The position numbers were made by a program, and so were the translations under genes. Shown here one piece after another: positions 55,823 through 64,000 of a stretch of DNA of 64,000 nucleotides (its first letter is position 1; every line of letters starts with the position of its first letter). Under the pieces are notes generated by a model, which was given only the letters and a program-made list of their open reading frames with translations, was not told where the DNA came from and made no database searches. Source of the DNA: Roseovarius sp. THAF9 (GTDB lineage: Bacteria > Pseudomonadota > Alphaproteobacteria > Rhodobacterales > Rhodobacteraceae); contig NZ_CP045404.1 of assembly GCF_009363715.1 (NCBI RefSeq), positions 340,001 to 404,000 of the forward strand. Direction: 5' to 3'.

Positions 55823-56458
55823 ATGAACAAACTTGTCCTGACCCTGATGCTGGCCCTTTGGACTGCCCCCGCCGTGGCCCAGAATGCGTGCGTCGGACCG
55901 CCGCCCGTGGGCGACCCCTGCATGGTTGGGCACTGGGTTGGAGAAAACACGGCGCCGGCACGCATCCGGGATGCTTTGCAGGGGATGGTGCCTGACCGCG
56001 TGATCCGTGAAATCGCGGCGGGCGCGTCGCCCGCTTTGGGGATCTCGATCTACGAGGACGGGTTCTATCACACGCTGCCTTTCCACCATGCCACGGAGTT
56101 TACCGATACATTCGTCGAGACCGGCGATGTCGTGGATGTGAGGTTGGACCTTGCCGCGCTGACACAGGTGGGGTTCATCAATGGCGATGCCGGGCGGATC
56201 ACGTTCTGCGACGCAGGATCGGCCCCTGCACTGTTTTCGATGACGGCCAATGGCGATGGCATGACCGCACCGGTGATGGGCGGGGCGCGGTACGAGCCGA
56301 CGATCACCTATACTTGCACCGGCGACACGATGACGATGGATGTGCAACTGCCGGCACCGATCGGCACGGTGCAGTATTTTCTGCGCAGTGTTCCCGAGGA
56401 GGCGTTCGGCGACGAATTCCGGCGGCTTTACGAGGCGGCGCGGGACTTGGCGGAGTAG
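55823..56458 (+). CDS. hypothetical secreted protein
   Basis: This 211-residue protein has a signal peptide (MNKLVLTLMLALWTAPAVAQ) and no family I recognise. The mature part contains four cysteines (NACVGPPPVGDPCMVG, TFCDAG, TYTCTGD), likely disulfides, and beta-rich stretches in the second half. GGAGG is at ideal distance before ATG 55823. It lies 20 nt after the GT61 gene and its stop touches that of the convergent exporter gene. Confidence 0.6.
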   Translation: MNKLVLTLMLALWTAPAVAQNACVGPPPVGDPCMVGHWVGENTAPARIRDALQGMVPDRVIREIAAGASPALGISIYEDGFYHTLPFHHATEFTDTFVETGDVVDVRLDLAALTQVGFINGDAGRITFCDAGSAPALFSMTANGDGMTAPVMGGARYEPTITYTCTGDTMTMDVQLPAPIGTVQYFLRSVPEEAFGDEFRRLYEAARDLAE

Positions 56459-57337
56459 CTATTCGTCCTTCAAGAGCAACACCAGCGCCACGATGGTCAT
56501 CCCGACGCCCACGAGGATCATGGGCGGGGGCAGGCCGTGGCCCAGTGCCGCCTGCCAGCAGATCACCCATGTGGGTGTCAGGTAGGTATAGGCCATGACC
56601 TTGGCGCTGGGCAGTCGCAGCGAGGCATATTGCAGCAGGACGAAGGTGATCGCCGTGGCCGCGACGGCGGTGTAGACGATGGTGATCCAGACAATGGCGG
56701 GCAGGCCGGGCCAGTCGGTGCCGCGCATGTCGGACCAGCCTGCCAGCGCGATCAGACCGGCGGCGGCAACCATGGCGCCAAAGGAAAAGACGATGGGCCG
56801 CTCGCCCCGGTTCAGCTTGCGCACCAGCGGGGTATAGAACGCGTGCGCGATGCAGCCGAAAAAGAAAATGATCTCGCCCCGGCCCATTTCGAACCGCAGG
56901 AGCGCCTGAAGATCGGCGTCGAAGATCACCCAAAGCGCCCCCGCCGCGCCGATGGCCAGCGCCAGGCCCATGCGCGCGGTCATCACCTGCCGCAGAAGGA
57001 TATAGCCGAAAAGGCCGGACATTATGGGTGTCAAGGTAAAGACGGCCGCCGCGCTGACCGGAGCGGCGGTTTTCAGCGCCTCGAACATCATCACGAAATA
57101 AAGCCCCATCGACCCGCCCAAAAGCAGATAGCGCCAGGGCGCCTGCCACGTCGCGCGCGGGATACCGACGGTCGCCCAGGCCGCACTGCCAAGCAGGACC
57201 GAGGCAAGGATGAACCGCACGACGTTGAGCGCGGTGGGTGCGATATGGGGTGCGGCCATCGAGCCAAGGGCGAAGGATCCGGCGATCAGCCCGGAAAAAG
57301 CCAGCATCGCGGCATGGCCGCGCAGCCGGTCGGTCAC
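56459..57337 (-). CDS. EamA/DMT family transporter
   Basis: This is a 292-residue inner-membrane protein of about ten spans in two EamA repeats, e.g. LIAGSFALGSMAAPHIAPTALNVVRF and FTLTPIMSGLFGYILLRQ in the first, IVFSFGAMVAAAGLIALAG in the second, and YTYLTPTWVICWQAALG near the end. Such proteins export amino acids or other metabolites. The start is GTG 57337, overlapping the LysR stop (GTGA) with GGGAGG upstream, so the two genes are coupled. Confidence 0.85.
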   Translation of the reverse strand: MTDRLRGHAAMLAFSGLIAGSFALGSMAAPHIAPTALNVVRFILASVLLGSAAWATVGIPRATWQAPWRYLLLGGSMGLYFVMMFEALKTAAPVSAAAVFTLTPIMSGLFGYILLRQVMTARMGLALAIGAAGALWVIFDADLQALLRFEMGRGEIIFFFGCIAHAFYTPLVRKLNRGERPIVFSFGAMVAAAGLIALAGWSDMRGTDWPGLPAIVWITIVYTAVAATAITFVLLQYASLRLPSAKVMAYTYLTPTWVICWQAALGHGLPPPMILVGVGMTIVALVLLLKDE

Positions 57338-58215
57338 TCGACCTCCCACGCCTTGGCGCGATCCTTGAGGAACCGCAGGAAGGCCTGAACCTTGGTGGTG
57401 CGGTGCAGGTCCATATGGGTCACCAGCCAGATCGGCGCGGACCATTCGTCGCGTGCGGGCATGACCTCGGTCAGGTTGCCGAGCTGGTTGGCGAGAACCT
57501 TGCTGAGAAACCCGATGCCCGCGCCTTCGGTGATTGCGCGGCGCTGGGCGTGCACGTCCTGGCTGCGGAAGATGATGCGCTCTTCGGGCGCTGTCTGTCG
57601 CAGCCACTGGTTGAACGGGGCGCGGTTCTTGGGGTCGTCGGCGCTGACGAACCAGTGCTGGTCGAACTCGGCTTCGGACGCGGGCAGGCCGTGCTTGCCG
57701 ACATAGGATTGCGCGGCGTAAAGCGTGTGCGCCTGCTTGTAGAAGGGCTGCACCACGTTGTCAGGCTGATCGGGGGCGCGGCCCGCGCGGATGGCGACAT
57801 GCGCCTCGCCGTATTCCAGCCGAAAAAGGCGGTCGCCAGTGAGGTAGCGCAGGATGATATCGGGGTATTCCTTCCGGAACTCGGTCAGGACCGGCACCAG
57901 AAGATGGCTGAAACCGCCAAGCGAGGTGATCACCAGTTCGCCCGAGACGTCGTTGCCGCGGCCCTTGATCCGGCCGGCAAGCTGACTGAACTGGTCGTCG
58001 GTTGCTTGGGCCACGCGCAAGAGGTCCTCGCCCGCCTCGGTGGTGGAATAGCCACGGGCGTGGCGCTGGAAAAGCTTGACGCCCAACCGCTCCTCGAGCG
58101 CGTCGATATGGCGGATGACGGTGGCGTGGTGAACACCCAGCGCCTCGGCGGCGCCGCTGACCGTCCCGACGCGCGCCACGTGAAAGGCTGTGCGGACTTC
58201 ATCCCAGCTGTCCAT
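57334..58215 (-). CDS. LysR family transcriptional regulator
   Basis: In this 293-residue protein VRTAFHVARVGTVSGAAEALGVHHATVIRHIDALEE forms the winged helix-turn-helix (read in parts), and the effector domain opens at GELVITSLGGFSHLLVPVLTEF. It is followed without gap by the EamA exporter, which it may control; LysR/exporter pairs such as ArgP-ArgO are a known arrangement. ATG 58215 gives MDSWDEVRTAF. No operator can be pointed to. Confidence 0.88.
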   Translation of the reverse strand: MDSWDEVRTAFHVARVGTVSGAAEALGVHHATVIRHIDALEERLGVKLFQRHARGYSTTEAGEDLLRVAQATDDQFSQLAGRIKGRGNDVSGELVITSLGGFSHLLVPVLTEFRKEYPDIILRYLTGDRLFRLEYGEAHVAIRAGRAPDQPDNVVQPFYKQAHTLYAAQSYVGKHGLPASEAEFDQHWFVSADDPKNRAPFNQWLRQTAPEERIIFRSQDVHAQRRAITEGAGIGFLSKVLANQLGNLTEVMPARDEWSAPIWLVTHMDLHRTTKVQAFLRFLKDRAKAWEVE

Positions 58216-58348
58216 GAGGGGCCTCGCTTGTCTGTGCGAAATCAAACATTACTGACAATGCAGTATCAACTGGGTTGAAATAAGCGCAAGACAAGAATTG
58301 CCCCCCGGGCCGGGACGCTTGGGCGGGATCAGGCGTCAGGACGCGGCT

Positions 58349-58642
58349 CTAGCCGCACCAGAAGCGCACGATATTGTCGCTGCTGTCCAGGTCGACATTC
58401 AGCCGCTTGGGATTGTATTCCATCGTCACGATGCCGCCGGGCGGGATGATGCGCACGGGCTGGTCCAGCGCGGACTGGTCGAAAGCCGCGAGTGGCTGGC
58501 CGACAAGGTCGGCGTGGTCGGCGGCCTTGCAGATATCGGGGCCTTCCTCTTCGGCGCGCGAGGGCACGCCGTTGTCCGTTACGGCTGGCCCGCAGGCCGC
58601 CACGGTTGCCACTGTCGCTATTGCCCACCACCGCATTCGCAT
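58349..58642 (-). CDS. I78 family peptidase inhibitor-like lipoprotein
   Basis: The 97-residue protein has a lipoprotein signal MRMRWWAIATVATVAACG (lipobox VAAC). The mature part has the I78 inhibitor pattern: DICKAADHADLVGQPL, PVRIIPPGGIVTMEYNPKRLNV, and DSSDNIVRFWCG with the two cysteines that close a disulfide. Such inhibitors block serine proteases in the periplasm. AAGGAG precedes ATG 58642 (58636 is possible). Confidence 0.78.
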   Translation of the reverse strand: MRMRWWAIATVATVAACGPAVTDNGVPSRAEEEGPDICKAADHADLVGQPLAAFDQSALDQPVRIIPPGGIVTMEYNPKRLNVDLDSSDNIVRFWCG

Positions 58643-58838
58643 TTCTCCTTCGGGTATTCCGGGGCAGCATTGGCCAAAGCGTGCGGGACGTGCAAGCCCC
58701 AAGACCTGGCGTCGGGAAAAACTGCGCATTTTCACGCGATAAAACCGTTGCACAGAATTCTGTGCATGGCTGCACCTTGCATTGCCGGCGCGGTCGGTTA
58801 GCTCTTTTCCTGAACTCAAGACAAAGCGAGAGCCTGTT

Positions 58839-59708
58839 ATGACTGATGACACCTACACCCCGCCTGAAGTCTGGACATGGGACGCCGAAAGCGGAGGCAC
58901 CTTCGCCTCGACCAATCGGCCCATCGCCGGGGCGACGCATGACAAGGAACTGCCGGTGGGCGAGCATCCTTTTCAGCTCTACTCCATGGGCACGCCCAAC
59001 GGGGTCAAAGTGACGGTGATGTTCGAGGAGCTTCTGGCGGCGGGCCACGACGCGGAATACGACGCATGGCTGATCCGCATCGGCGATGGTGACCAATTCG
59101 GGTCGGGCTTTGTCGACGTGAACCCCAATTCCAAGATCCCGGCAATGGTGGACCGGTCGGGAACTGAGCCGATCGACGTGTTCGAATCCGGGTCGATCAT
59201 GATCCACCTGGCGGAAAAGTTCGGGGCGTTCCTGCCCACGTCCGGCCCGCAGCGGACCGAGGTAATGAACTGGCTGATGTGGCAGATGGGCAGCGCGCCC
59301 TATCTTGGCGGCGGGTTCGGGCACTTTTATGCCTATGCGCCGGAAAAGTACGAGTACCCGATCAACCGCTTCGCGATGGAAACCAAGCGTCAGTTGGACG
59401 TGCTGGACAAGCGGCTGGCAGACCGACCCTTTATCGCGGGGCAAGAGTACAGCATCGCGGATATGGCGATCTGGCCCTGGTACGGTAACCTGGCACTGGG
59501 GCGGCAGTACAATGCCGGCAAGTTCCTGAGCGTGCATGAATACAAGAACGTCGTGGCCTGGGCCGAGAAGATCCTGGATCGACCGACCGTTCAGCGCGGG
59601 CGCATGGTGAACCGCACGATGGGCGAACCCCACGAGCAGTTGTGGGAACGCCACGACGCATCGGATTTTGAGACCAGGACCCAGGACAAGATCGGCGACA
59701 AGGGCTGA
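58839..59708 (+). CDS. yghU: YghU-type glutathione-dependent disulfide-bond oxidoreductase
   Basis: This 289-residue glutathione transferase homologue has the Nu-class pattern: FQLYSMGTPNGVKVTVMFEELL in the thioredoxin domain, NPNSKIPAMVD with the cis-proline, FESGSIMIHLAEKFG, and the C-terminal helical part with ADRPFIAGQEYSIADMAIWPW. E. coli YghU reduces organic hydroperoxides and disulfides with glutathione. ATG 58839 gives MTDDTYTPPEVWTW. Length matches. Confidence 0.9.
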   Translation: MTDDTYTPPEVWTWDAESGGTFASTNRPIAGATHDKELPVGEHPFQLYSMGTPNGVKVTVMFEELLAAGHDAEYDAWLIRIGDGDQFGSGFVDVNPNSKIPAMVDRSGTEPIDVFESGSIMIHLAEKFGAFLPTSGPQRTEVMNWLMWQMGSAPYLGGGFGHFYAYAPEKYEYPINRFAMETKRQLDVLDKRLADRPFIAGQEYSIADMAIWPWYGNLALGRQYNAGKFLSVHEYKNVVAWAEKILDRPTVQRGRMVNRTMGEPHEQLWERHDASDFETRTQDKIGDKG

Positions 59709-59774
59709 GCGCCCACAATCGGCTTTCGCCGAAGCGGCGGATAGGGCAGGGTGCGCCCTGAACAAGGAGTTTCC

Positions 59775-60491
59775 ATGCCAGACCGTTCCCACCTGCTTGC
59801 CGTGCTGATCGATGCCGACAACGTGCCCTCCAAATACGCCGAGGCCATTCTGAAGGAGGTCACCAGCTATGGCGAGCCGGGCCTGCGGCGGGTTTATGGC
59901 GACTGGTCCAGCCAGCAACTGAGTGGATGGACCAAGACGGCGCAGAACCTCGGGCTGGTCCAGCACCAGCAGACGGCGAATACCAAGGGCAAGAACGCGT
60001 CGGATATCGGGCTGGTGATCGACGCCATGGACATCCTGCACGCAGGTCATTTCGACGGGTTCGTGCTCGTCTCGTCGGACAGCGATTTCACCCGGCTGGC
60101 CAGCCGCATCCGCGAACAGGGCCTGACGGTGATCGGCATCGGCGAGGCCAAGGCGCCCGACGCGCTGAAGAATGCGTGCAACCGGTTCGTGGCGATCGAG
60201 AACATCTATCAGGAGGCCGGGTCCTCGGCGCGGTCCAAAACCAAAGCTGGGCTGGATTCCAAGTCTGCGGCCGATGCGCGGAACCTAATTTTCGATGCAA
60301 TGGAGAAGATCGATCAGGAGGGCGAGTGGTACCCGCTGGGCCGGATCGGGCAGCAGATCCAGGCGGACAAGCCGGATTTCGACACGCGGACTTATGGTGA
60401 GAAGAAGCTGAGCGACCTTGTGGGCAAGCTGAAGGTGTTCGAAACCAAGTCGGGCCCGGGCAACCAGATGCTGGTGCGCCGGGTCGACTAA
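59775..60491 (+). CDS. NYN domain protein with C-terminal OST-HTH/LOTUS domain
   Basis: In this 238-residue protein the NYN (PIN-like) nuclease domain covers about residues 1-150: LLAVLIDADNVPS, KNASDIGLVIDAMDIL and FVLVSSDSDFTRLASRIRE hold its aspartates. The C-terminal third (SAADARNLIFDAMEKIDQEGEWYPLGRIGQQI) resembles the LOTUS/OST-HTH RNA-binding domain. Together they suggest a small RNA-processing or -degrading enzyme; the target is unknown. AAGGAG lies 6 nt before ATG 59775. The stop overlaps that of the convergent flavodoxin gene. Confidence 0.83.
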   Translation: MPDRSHLLAVLIDADNVPSKYAEAILKEVTSYGEPGLRRVYGDWSSQQLSGWTKTAQNLGLVQHQQTANTKGKNASDIGLVIDAMDILHAGHFDGFVLVSSDSDFTRLASRIREQGLTVIGIGEAKAPDALKNACNRFVAIENIYQEAGSSARSKTKAGLDSKSAADARNLIFDAMEKIDQEGEWYPLGRIGQQIQADKPDFDTRTYGEKKLSDLVGKLKVFETKSGPGNQMLVRRVD

Positions 60492-60973
60492 AAAGCGCCC
60501 ATTTCCAGCCCTGCGCCAAGCGCCTGACCCAGCTCGCGGCAGGGGGCAAGGTCATCCTCTGACAGGTGTTTCTCGGCCAGGATCTGTTCCTGCGTCTGGG
60601 CGTGGGTGCAGATGATGAACGGTTCCTGCACAGCCTTCAGCCGCCAGCCCTGGGCGATGCGGGCAATCTGTTTCTGCGCATTGGTGCCGTCCGACCCGGC
60701 GCAGATCATCTGGGCATAGGGGCGCCCCTCGATCCGGCCCAGCACTGGATAATAGCAGCGGTCGAAAAAGTCCTTCATCACGCCCGCGATGGCGGCCAGG
60801 TTTTCGGGCGCGCAGAAGATATAGCCGTCGGCGCGCAGAAGGTCGTCCGGCCCGGTGTCTTCGGCGGTCTGAAGCGTCGTGGTCGTCTCATCCCGCGCGG
60901 CCTCAGCGGCGGCCTGTGCCATCTGGCGGCTGCCGCCGGTCTTGGAATGGTAGACGATCAGAAGCTCGGCCAT
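60488..60973 (-). CDS. flavodoxin family protein / NAD(P)H-dependent FMN oxidoreductase
   Basis: This is a 161-residue single-domain protein. LLIVYHSKTGGSRQMAQAAAE is the FMN phosphate loop, and GYIFCAPENLAAIAGVMKDFFDRCYYP fits the NADPH-dependent FMN reductase/flavodoxin-2 subgroup. It binds FMN and moves electrons in the cytosol; partners are unknown. It lies 10 nt downstream of dapA on the same strand and may be co-transcribed. Confidence 0.84.
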   Translation of the reverse strand: MAELLIVYHSKTGGSRQMAQAAAEAARDETTTTLQTAEDTGPDDLLRADGYIFCAPENLAAIAGVMKDFFDRCYYPVLGRIEGRPYAQMICAGSDGTNAQKQIARIAQGWRLKAVQEPFIICTHAQTQEQILAEKHLSEDDLAPCRELGQALGAGLEMGAF

Positions 60974-60983
60974 GGGCCGTGCT

Positions 60984-61859
60984 CTAGTTCATCAGCCCGG
61001 CATGGCGCAAGCCGTCATCGACCATCGCCTTGGTCTCGTCGCTGAGGTCGGTCAGGGGCGAGCGTACCTCGTCACTGCAAAGACCCAGCCGCGACAGGGC
61101 ATATTTTGCGCCAACGAGGCCCGGCTCGGTGAAGATCGCCTTGTGCAGCGGCATCAGCCGGTCCTGGATTTCCAGCGCCTTGGCATAGTCGCCCGCCAGC
61201 GTGGCGTTCTGTACTTCGGCCACCATGCGAGGGGCCACATTGCCCGTGACGGTGATCACGCCAACGCCGCCTTGGGCGTTGAAGCCATGCGCGGTCGCGT
61301 CCTCGCCCGAGATCTGGCAGAACTCCTTGCCGCAGGTCATGCGCTGGTGGCTGACGCGGGCCAGGTCGCCGGTAGCGTCCTTGACGCCGACGATGCGCGG
61401 CAGCTTGGCCAGCTCGCCCATCGTGTCGGGCATCATATCCACCGAGGACCGGCCCGGAATGTTGTAGATGATGATCGGCAGGTTGCAGCAGTCGTGCAGC
61501 GCCGTGAAATGGGCGATCAGGCCGCGCTGGGTGGGCTTGTTGTAATACGGCGTCACCACGAGCGCCGCATCGGCGCCGACCTCTTCGGCGTGCTGGATGA
61601 AGCGGATCGATTCGAGCGTGTTGTTGCTGCCCGCGCCGGCGATAACCGGAATGCGGCCCGCGACGGCGCGCACCACTTCGGACACAACGGTTTCATGCTC
61701 GGTATGGCTGAGCGTGGGGCTTTCGCCGGTGGTTCCGACTGGCACGAGGCCGTGGCTGCCCTCGGCGATATGCCACTCGACAAGTTTCTTGAGCGTATCG
61801 AGATCCAGTTCGCCGTTCTTGAACGGCGTGACCAGGGCAGGAAATGATCCTTTGAACAT
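60984..61859 (-). CDS. dapA: 4-hydroxy-tetrahydrodipicolinate synthase
   Basis: This 291-residue TIM-barrel lyase condenses pyruvate with aspartate semialdehyde in lysine and diaminopimelate synthesis. [16 protein letters not shown] is the start, [18 protein letters not shown] the substrate loop with the T-T pair, [13 protein letters not shown] carries the catalytic tyrosine, and [13 protein letters not shown] the Schiff-base lysine. ATG 61859 with AGAGGAGCG upstream is preferred over a longer frame. It diverges from the transglycosylase gene. Confidence 0.95.
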   Translation of the reverse strand: MFKGSFPALVTPFKNGELDLDTLKKLVEWHIAEGSHGLVPVGTTGESPTLSHTEHETVVSEVVRAVAGRIPVIAGAGSNNTLESIRFIQHAEEVGADAALVVTPYYNKPTQRGLIAHFTALHDCCNLPIIIYNIPGRSSVDMMPDTMGELAKLPRIVGVKDATGDLARVSHQRMTCGKEFCQISGEDATAHGFNAQGGVGVITVTGNVAPRMVAEVQNATLAGDYAKALEIQDRLMPLHKAIFTEPGLVGAKYALSRLGLCSDEVRSPLTDLSDETKAMVDDGLRHAGLMN

Positions 61860-62018
61860 GATACGCTCCTCTCTATGTCGTAGCCCGTGGGGCTGGTGGA
61901 TGACCGCGGTGGAACACGCAATCGTGCCGCGGCGTTGCCCAGCTTGTGAATGGACGATCCGTCCCCTTGAAACTAGGCTGGCTGTGTCTATCGTCGCTGG
62001 CCCGGGAAAATGCAAGAG

Positions 62019-64000
62019 ATGTTCAGCGTTCAAAGAGTTGTCGTGGCCTTAATGGCCCTGCTGTGGCCGCTGCTCGCGGCGGCGCAGTCGGAGGAGTCGG
62101 GTCAATCGCAGCCCGCTTCTGGCTCCGAGACTGGGACGGATGCGGAGGAAACCGTCATGGTCGCCCCCGCACCGCGCATACCGCCGCGCCCGATGTCGAG
62201 CGCGTTCGATGCGATGTTGGCCGGACGCTGGGCCACCGCGGCGCAGATTGCGGAACGCGCCGGGCCGGCCGGGGTGACGCTGATCGAATGGCATCGGCTG
62301 CGGGCCGGCGAAGGCACGCCGGGAGAGATTCTGGGCTTTCTGGAGGATCACGCCGACTGGCCCGGTCTGGAGTACCTGCACAAGCAGGCCGAAGGGGCGA
62401 TGATCGGGGCCACGCCCGATGAGATCATCACCTTTTACGATGACCGGGTGCCGCAATCGGGGCTTGGCGCGCTGTCCTACGCGCGGGCGTTGCAGGAGGC
62501 TGGCCGGCCCGGCGATGCCGATGTCGCGATGGTGCTGGCGTGGCGGACGCTGGACTTGTCGACGGCGGAACACGACGCCTTCATCCGGGCGCGACCGGAG
62601 TTGTTGAAGCCGCATCACGCGGCGCGGCTGGATATGGCCCTGTGGCGGGGTCTGCGGGACGTGCAGCAGATGCTGCCGCTTGTGGACGAGGAGACACGCG
62701 ATATCGCCCAGACCCGGCTGGCGATCGAGGCCGATGCGGACGGTGCTGACAAGCGGCTGGAGCTGTTGCCCGATGCGGCGAAAAGCAACCCGCATATCGC
62801 CTATGCGCTTTACAACCGCCACATTCGGAAAAACCGGCCGGACGACGCGATCAAGCTGATCCTGCGGCAAAGCCGGCTGGAGGGCAACGGGCTGGGCGAT
62901 GCCGAGCGCTGGGCCGGCTGGCGGCGGGAACTGGCACGCGACCGGATGCGCGATGGTGCGGCGCGCACGGCCTATGACCTGGCATCGGTGCACGGGTTGG
63001 TGGAAGGGTCGCATTTCGCCGATCTGGAATGGCTGGCGGGGTTCATCGCTCTGACCGACCTGGGCGATCCCGAACTGGCGATTTTTCATTTCCAGCGGTT
63101 CATGGACGGGGTCGAGACGCCGATCTCTCTGGGACGGGCCGGATACTGGCTGGGCCGGGCGCAAGAGGCGGCGGGCAACGAGGCTGCGGCCAAAATCGCC
63201 TATGAGCTGGGCGCGCTGCACCAGACCAGCTTTTACGGGCTGTTGGCCGCCGAACGGGGCGGGTTCCCATTCGACCGCAAGCTGAACGGGCGCCAGAGCT
63301 TCCCGGACTGGCGCGCGGCGGATTTTGCGCAGGGAGAGGTGTTTCAGGCCGGGGTGCTGGCGCTGGCCAACGGGCGGGTGTCACTGGCTGAGCGGTTCTT
63401 CAAGCACCTCGCAGCCACGCTTGAGCCGTCCGAGTTGGGCCAGTTGGGGCAGGCGATGCACGACCTTGGCTCGCCGCACCTGCAGGTGATGGTGGGCAAG
63501 GCGACGGCGCGGCGCGGGATCACGCTGCCCGCGCCGTACTATCCGCTGCATCCGATGCACGAGCTGGAGCTTCCGGTGCCGATGGAGCTGGCGCTGGCAA
63601 TCGCGCGGCGCGAAAGCGAGTTTGACCAGGGCGTGGCCAGCGGCGCGGGCGCGATGGGCCTGATGCAGCTTATGCCCGGCACCGCCGCCGAGGTGGCCCG
63701 ACGGCTGGGCGAAACCGGGCACACCCGATCGCGCGTTTTCGACGATTGGGCCTACAACGCGCGGCTGGGCTCGGCCTATCTGGCGCAGATGGCGTCACAA
63801 TTCGACGGCAATGTGATCATGATGGCTGCGGGCTATAACGCGGGGCCGGCGCGGCCGCCGCGCTGGATGACACGGTTCGGCGATCCGCGGCAGGAGGGCG
63901 GGGACATCATCGACTGGATCGAGCATATCCCGTTCAACGAGACGCGGAACTACGTGATGCGCGTGGCCGAAAGCCTGCCGGTCTACCGGGCGCGGCTGGG
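62019..64000 (+). CDS. soluble lytic murein transglycosylase, cut by the window end
   Basis: The frame is open from ATG 62019 (or 62010) to the last base, so the C-terminus is missing. It begins with a signal peptide ([17 protein letters not shown]). A long superhelical part of alpha-helical repeats, like the doughnut of Slt70, runs to about residue 500. The SLT catalytic domain follows: [20 protein letters not shown], where the glutamate is the catalytic acid, [14 protein letters not shown], and [15 protein letters not shown]. It cleaves glycan strands of peptidoglycan in the periplasm. Pairing with dapA, which feeds cell-wall synthesis, is reasonable. Confidence 0.9.
   Translation, partial: MFSVQRVVVALMALLWPLLAAAQSEESGQSQPASGSETGTDAEETVMVAPAPRIPPRPMSSAFDAMLAGRWATAAQIAERAGPAGVTLIEWHRLRAGEGTPGEILGFLEDHADWPGLEYLHKQAEGAMIGATPDEIITFYDDRVPQSGLGALSYARALQEAGRPGDADVAMVLAWRTLDLSTAEHDAFIRARPELLKPHHAARLDMALWRGLRDVQQMLPLVDEETRDIAQTRLAIEADADGADKRLELLPDAAKSNPHIAYALYNRHIRKNRPDDAIKLILRQSRLEGNGLGDAERWAGWRRELARDRMRDGAARTAYDLASVHGLVEGSHFADLEWLAGFIALTDLGDPELAIFHFQRFMDGVETPISLGRAGYWLGRAQEAAGNEAAAKIAYELGALHQTSFYGLLAAERGGFPFDRKLNGRQSFPDWRAADFAQGEVFQAGVLALANGRVSLAERFFKHLAATLEPSELGQLGQAMHDLGSPHLQVMVGKATARRGITLPAPYYPLHPMHELELPVPMELALAIARRESEFDQGVASGAGAMGLMQLMPGTAAEVARRLGETGHTRSRVFDDWAYNARLGSAYLAQMASQFDGNVIMMAAGYNAGPARPPRWMTRFGDPRQEGGDIIDWIEHIPFNETRNYVMRVAESLPVYRARL

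Overview
The window is chromosomal DNA of a marine alphaproteobacterium, most likely a member of the roseobacter group of the Rhodobacteraceae. The GC content is high, class I lysyl-tRNA synthetase replaces class II, and the ethylmalonyl-CoA pathway genes ccr and ecm are present. A trimethylamine N-oxide (TMAO) uptake and demethylation operon, a LuxR/LuxI pair behind a CtrA-type site, and an alphaproteobacterial LexA box (GTTC-N7-GTTC) point the same way. No genus can be named from the sequence alone.

Layout. 1-2606: end of an rRNA operon (5'-incomplete 23S, then 5S). 2710-6215: three accessory genes (cupin epimerase, glycosyltransferase, DUF2252), then an initiator tRNA-Met with its own promoter. 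6428-11163: orphan binding protein with a stand-alone RAM domain, TerB, lysK, cytochrome c and a zinc-site lipoprotein. 11164-11710: repeat-rich intergenic DNA. 11713-23587: low-GC orphan coupled to parE, glk-aldolase, HdeD, DUF2585, ppaC, a DUF2161/SGNH/MBL run, deoD and small secreted proteins. 23663-29244: ecm, a PlsB-like acyltransferase and ccr. 29430-31084: a quorum-sensing operon (small protein, luxR, luxI) in which luxI has an in-frame stop. 31207-35201: RecD-like helicase, SDR, DUF2794, aminotransferase. 35296-40286 (minus strand): rsfS-rlmH followed by gpmI-envC-ctpA with 4-nt overlaps. 40517-44445: flavoprotein reductase, MscS channel, deacetylase, GNAT. 44556-52163: LysR regulator diverging from tmoXVW-tdm. 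52164-52684: a second repeat-rich spacer. 52685-64000: LexA-boxed imuB, ArsR plus GT61 glycosyltransferase, an EamA exporter with its LysR regulator, I78 inhibitor, YghU, NYN-domain protein, flavodoxin, dapA and a lytic transglycosylase cut by the window end.

How the genes work together. Ccr and Ecm are two steps of acetyl-CoA assimilation. TmoXVW should import TMAO and Tdm should split it to dimethylamine and formaldehyde. GpmI, EnvC and CtpA are linked by translational coupling. The quorum-sensing operon appears to be under CtrA, but its signal synthase is truncated.

The less ordinary content lies between genes. One intergenic repeat (about 175-200 bp) occurs at four loci, and two of these share a larger mosaic of repeats in opposite orientation. 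A separate set of AT-rich perfect palindromes sits at gene ends. I saw no CRISPR array, prophage, integrase or intact insertion sequence, and no convincing new multi-gene system.
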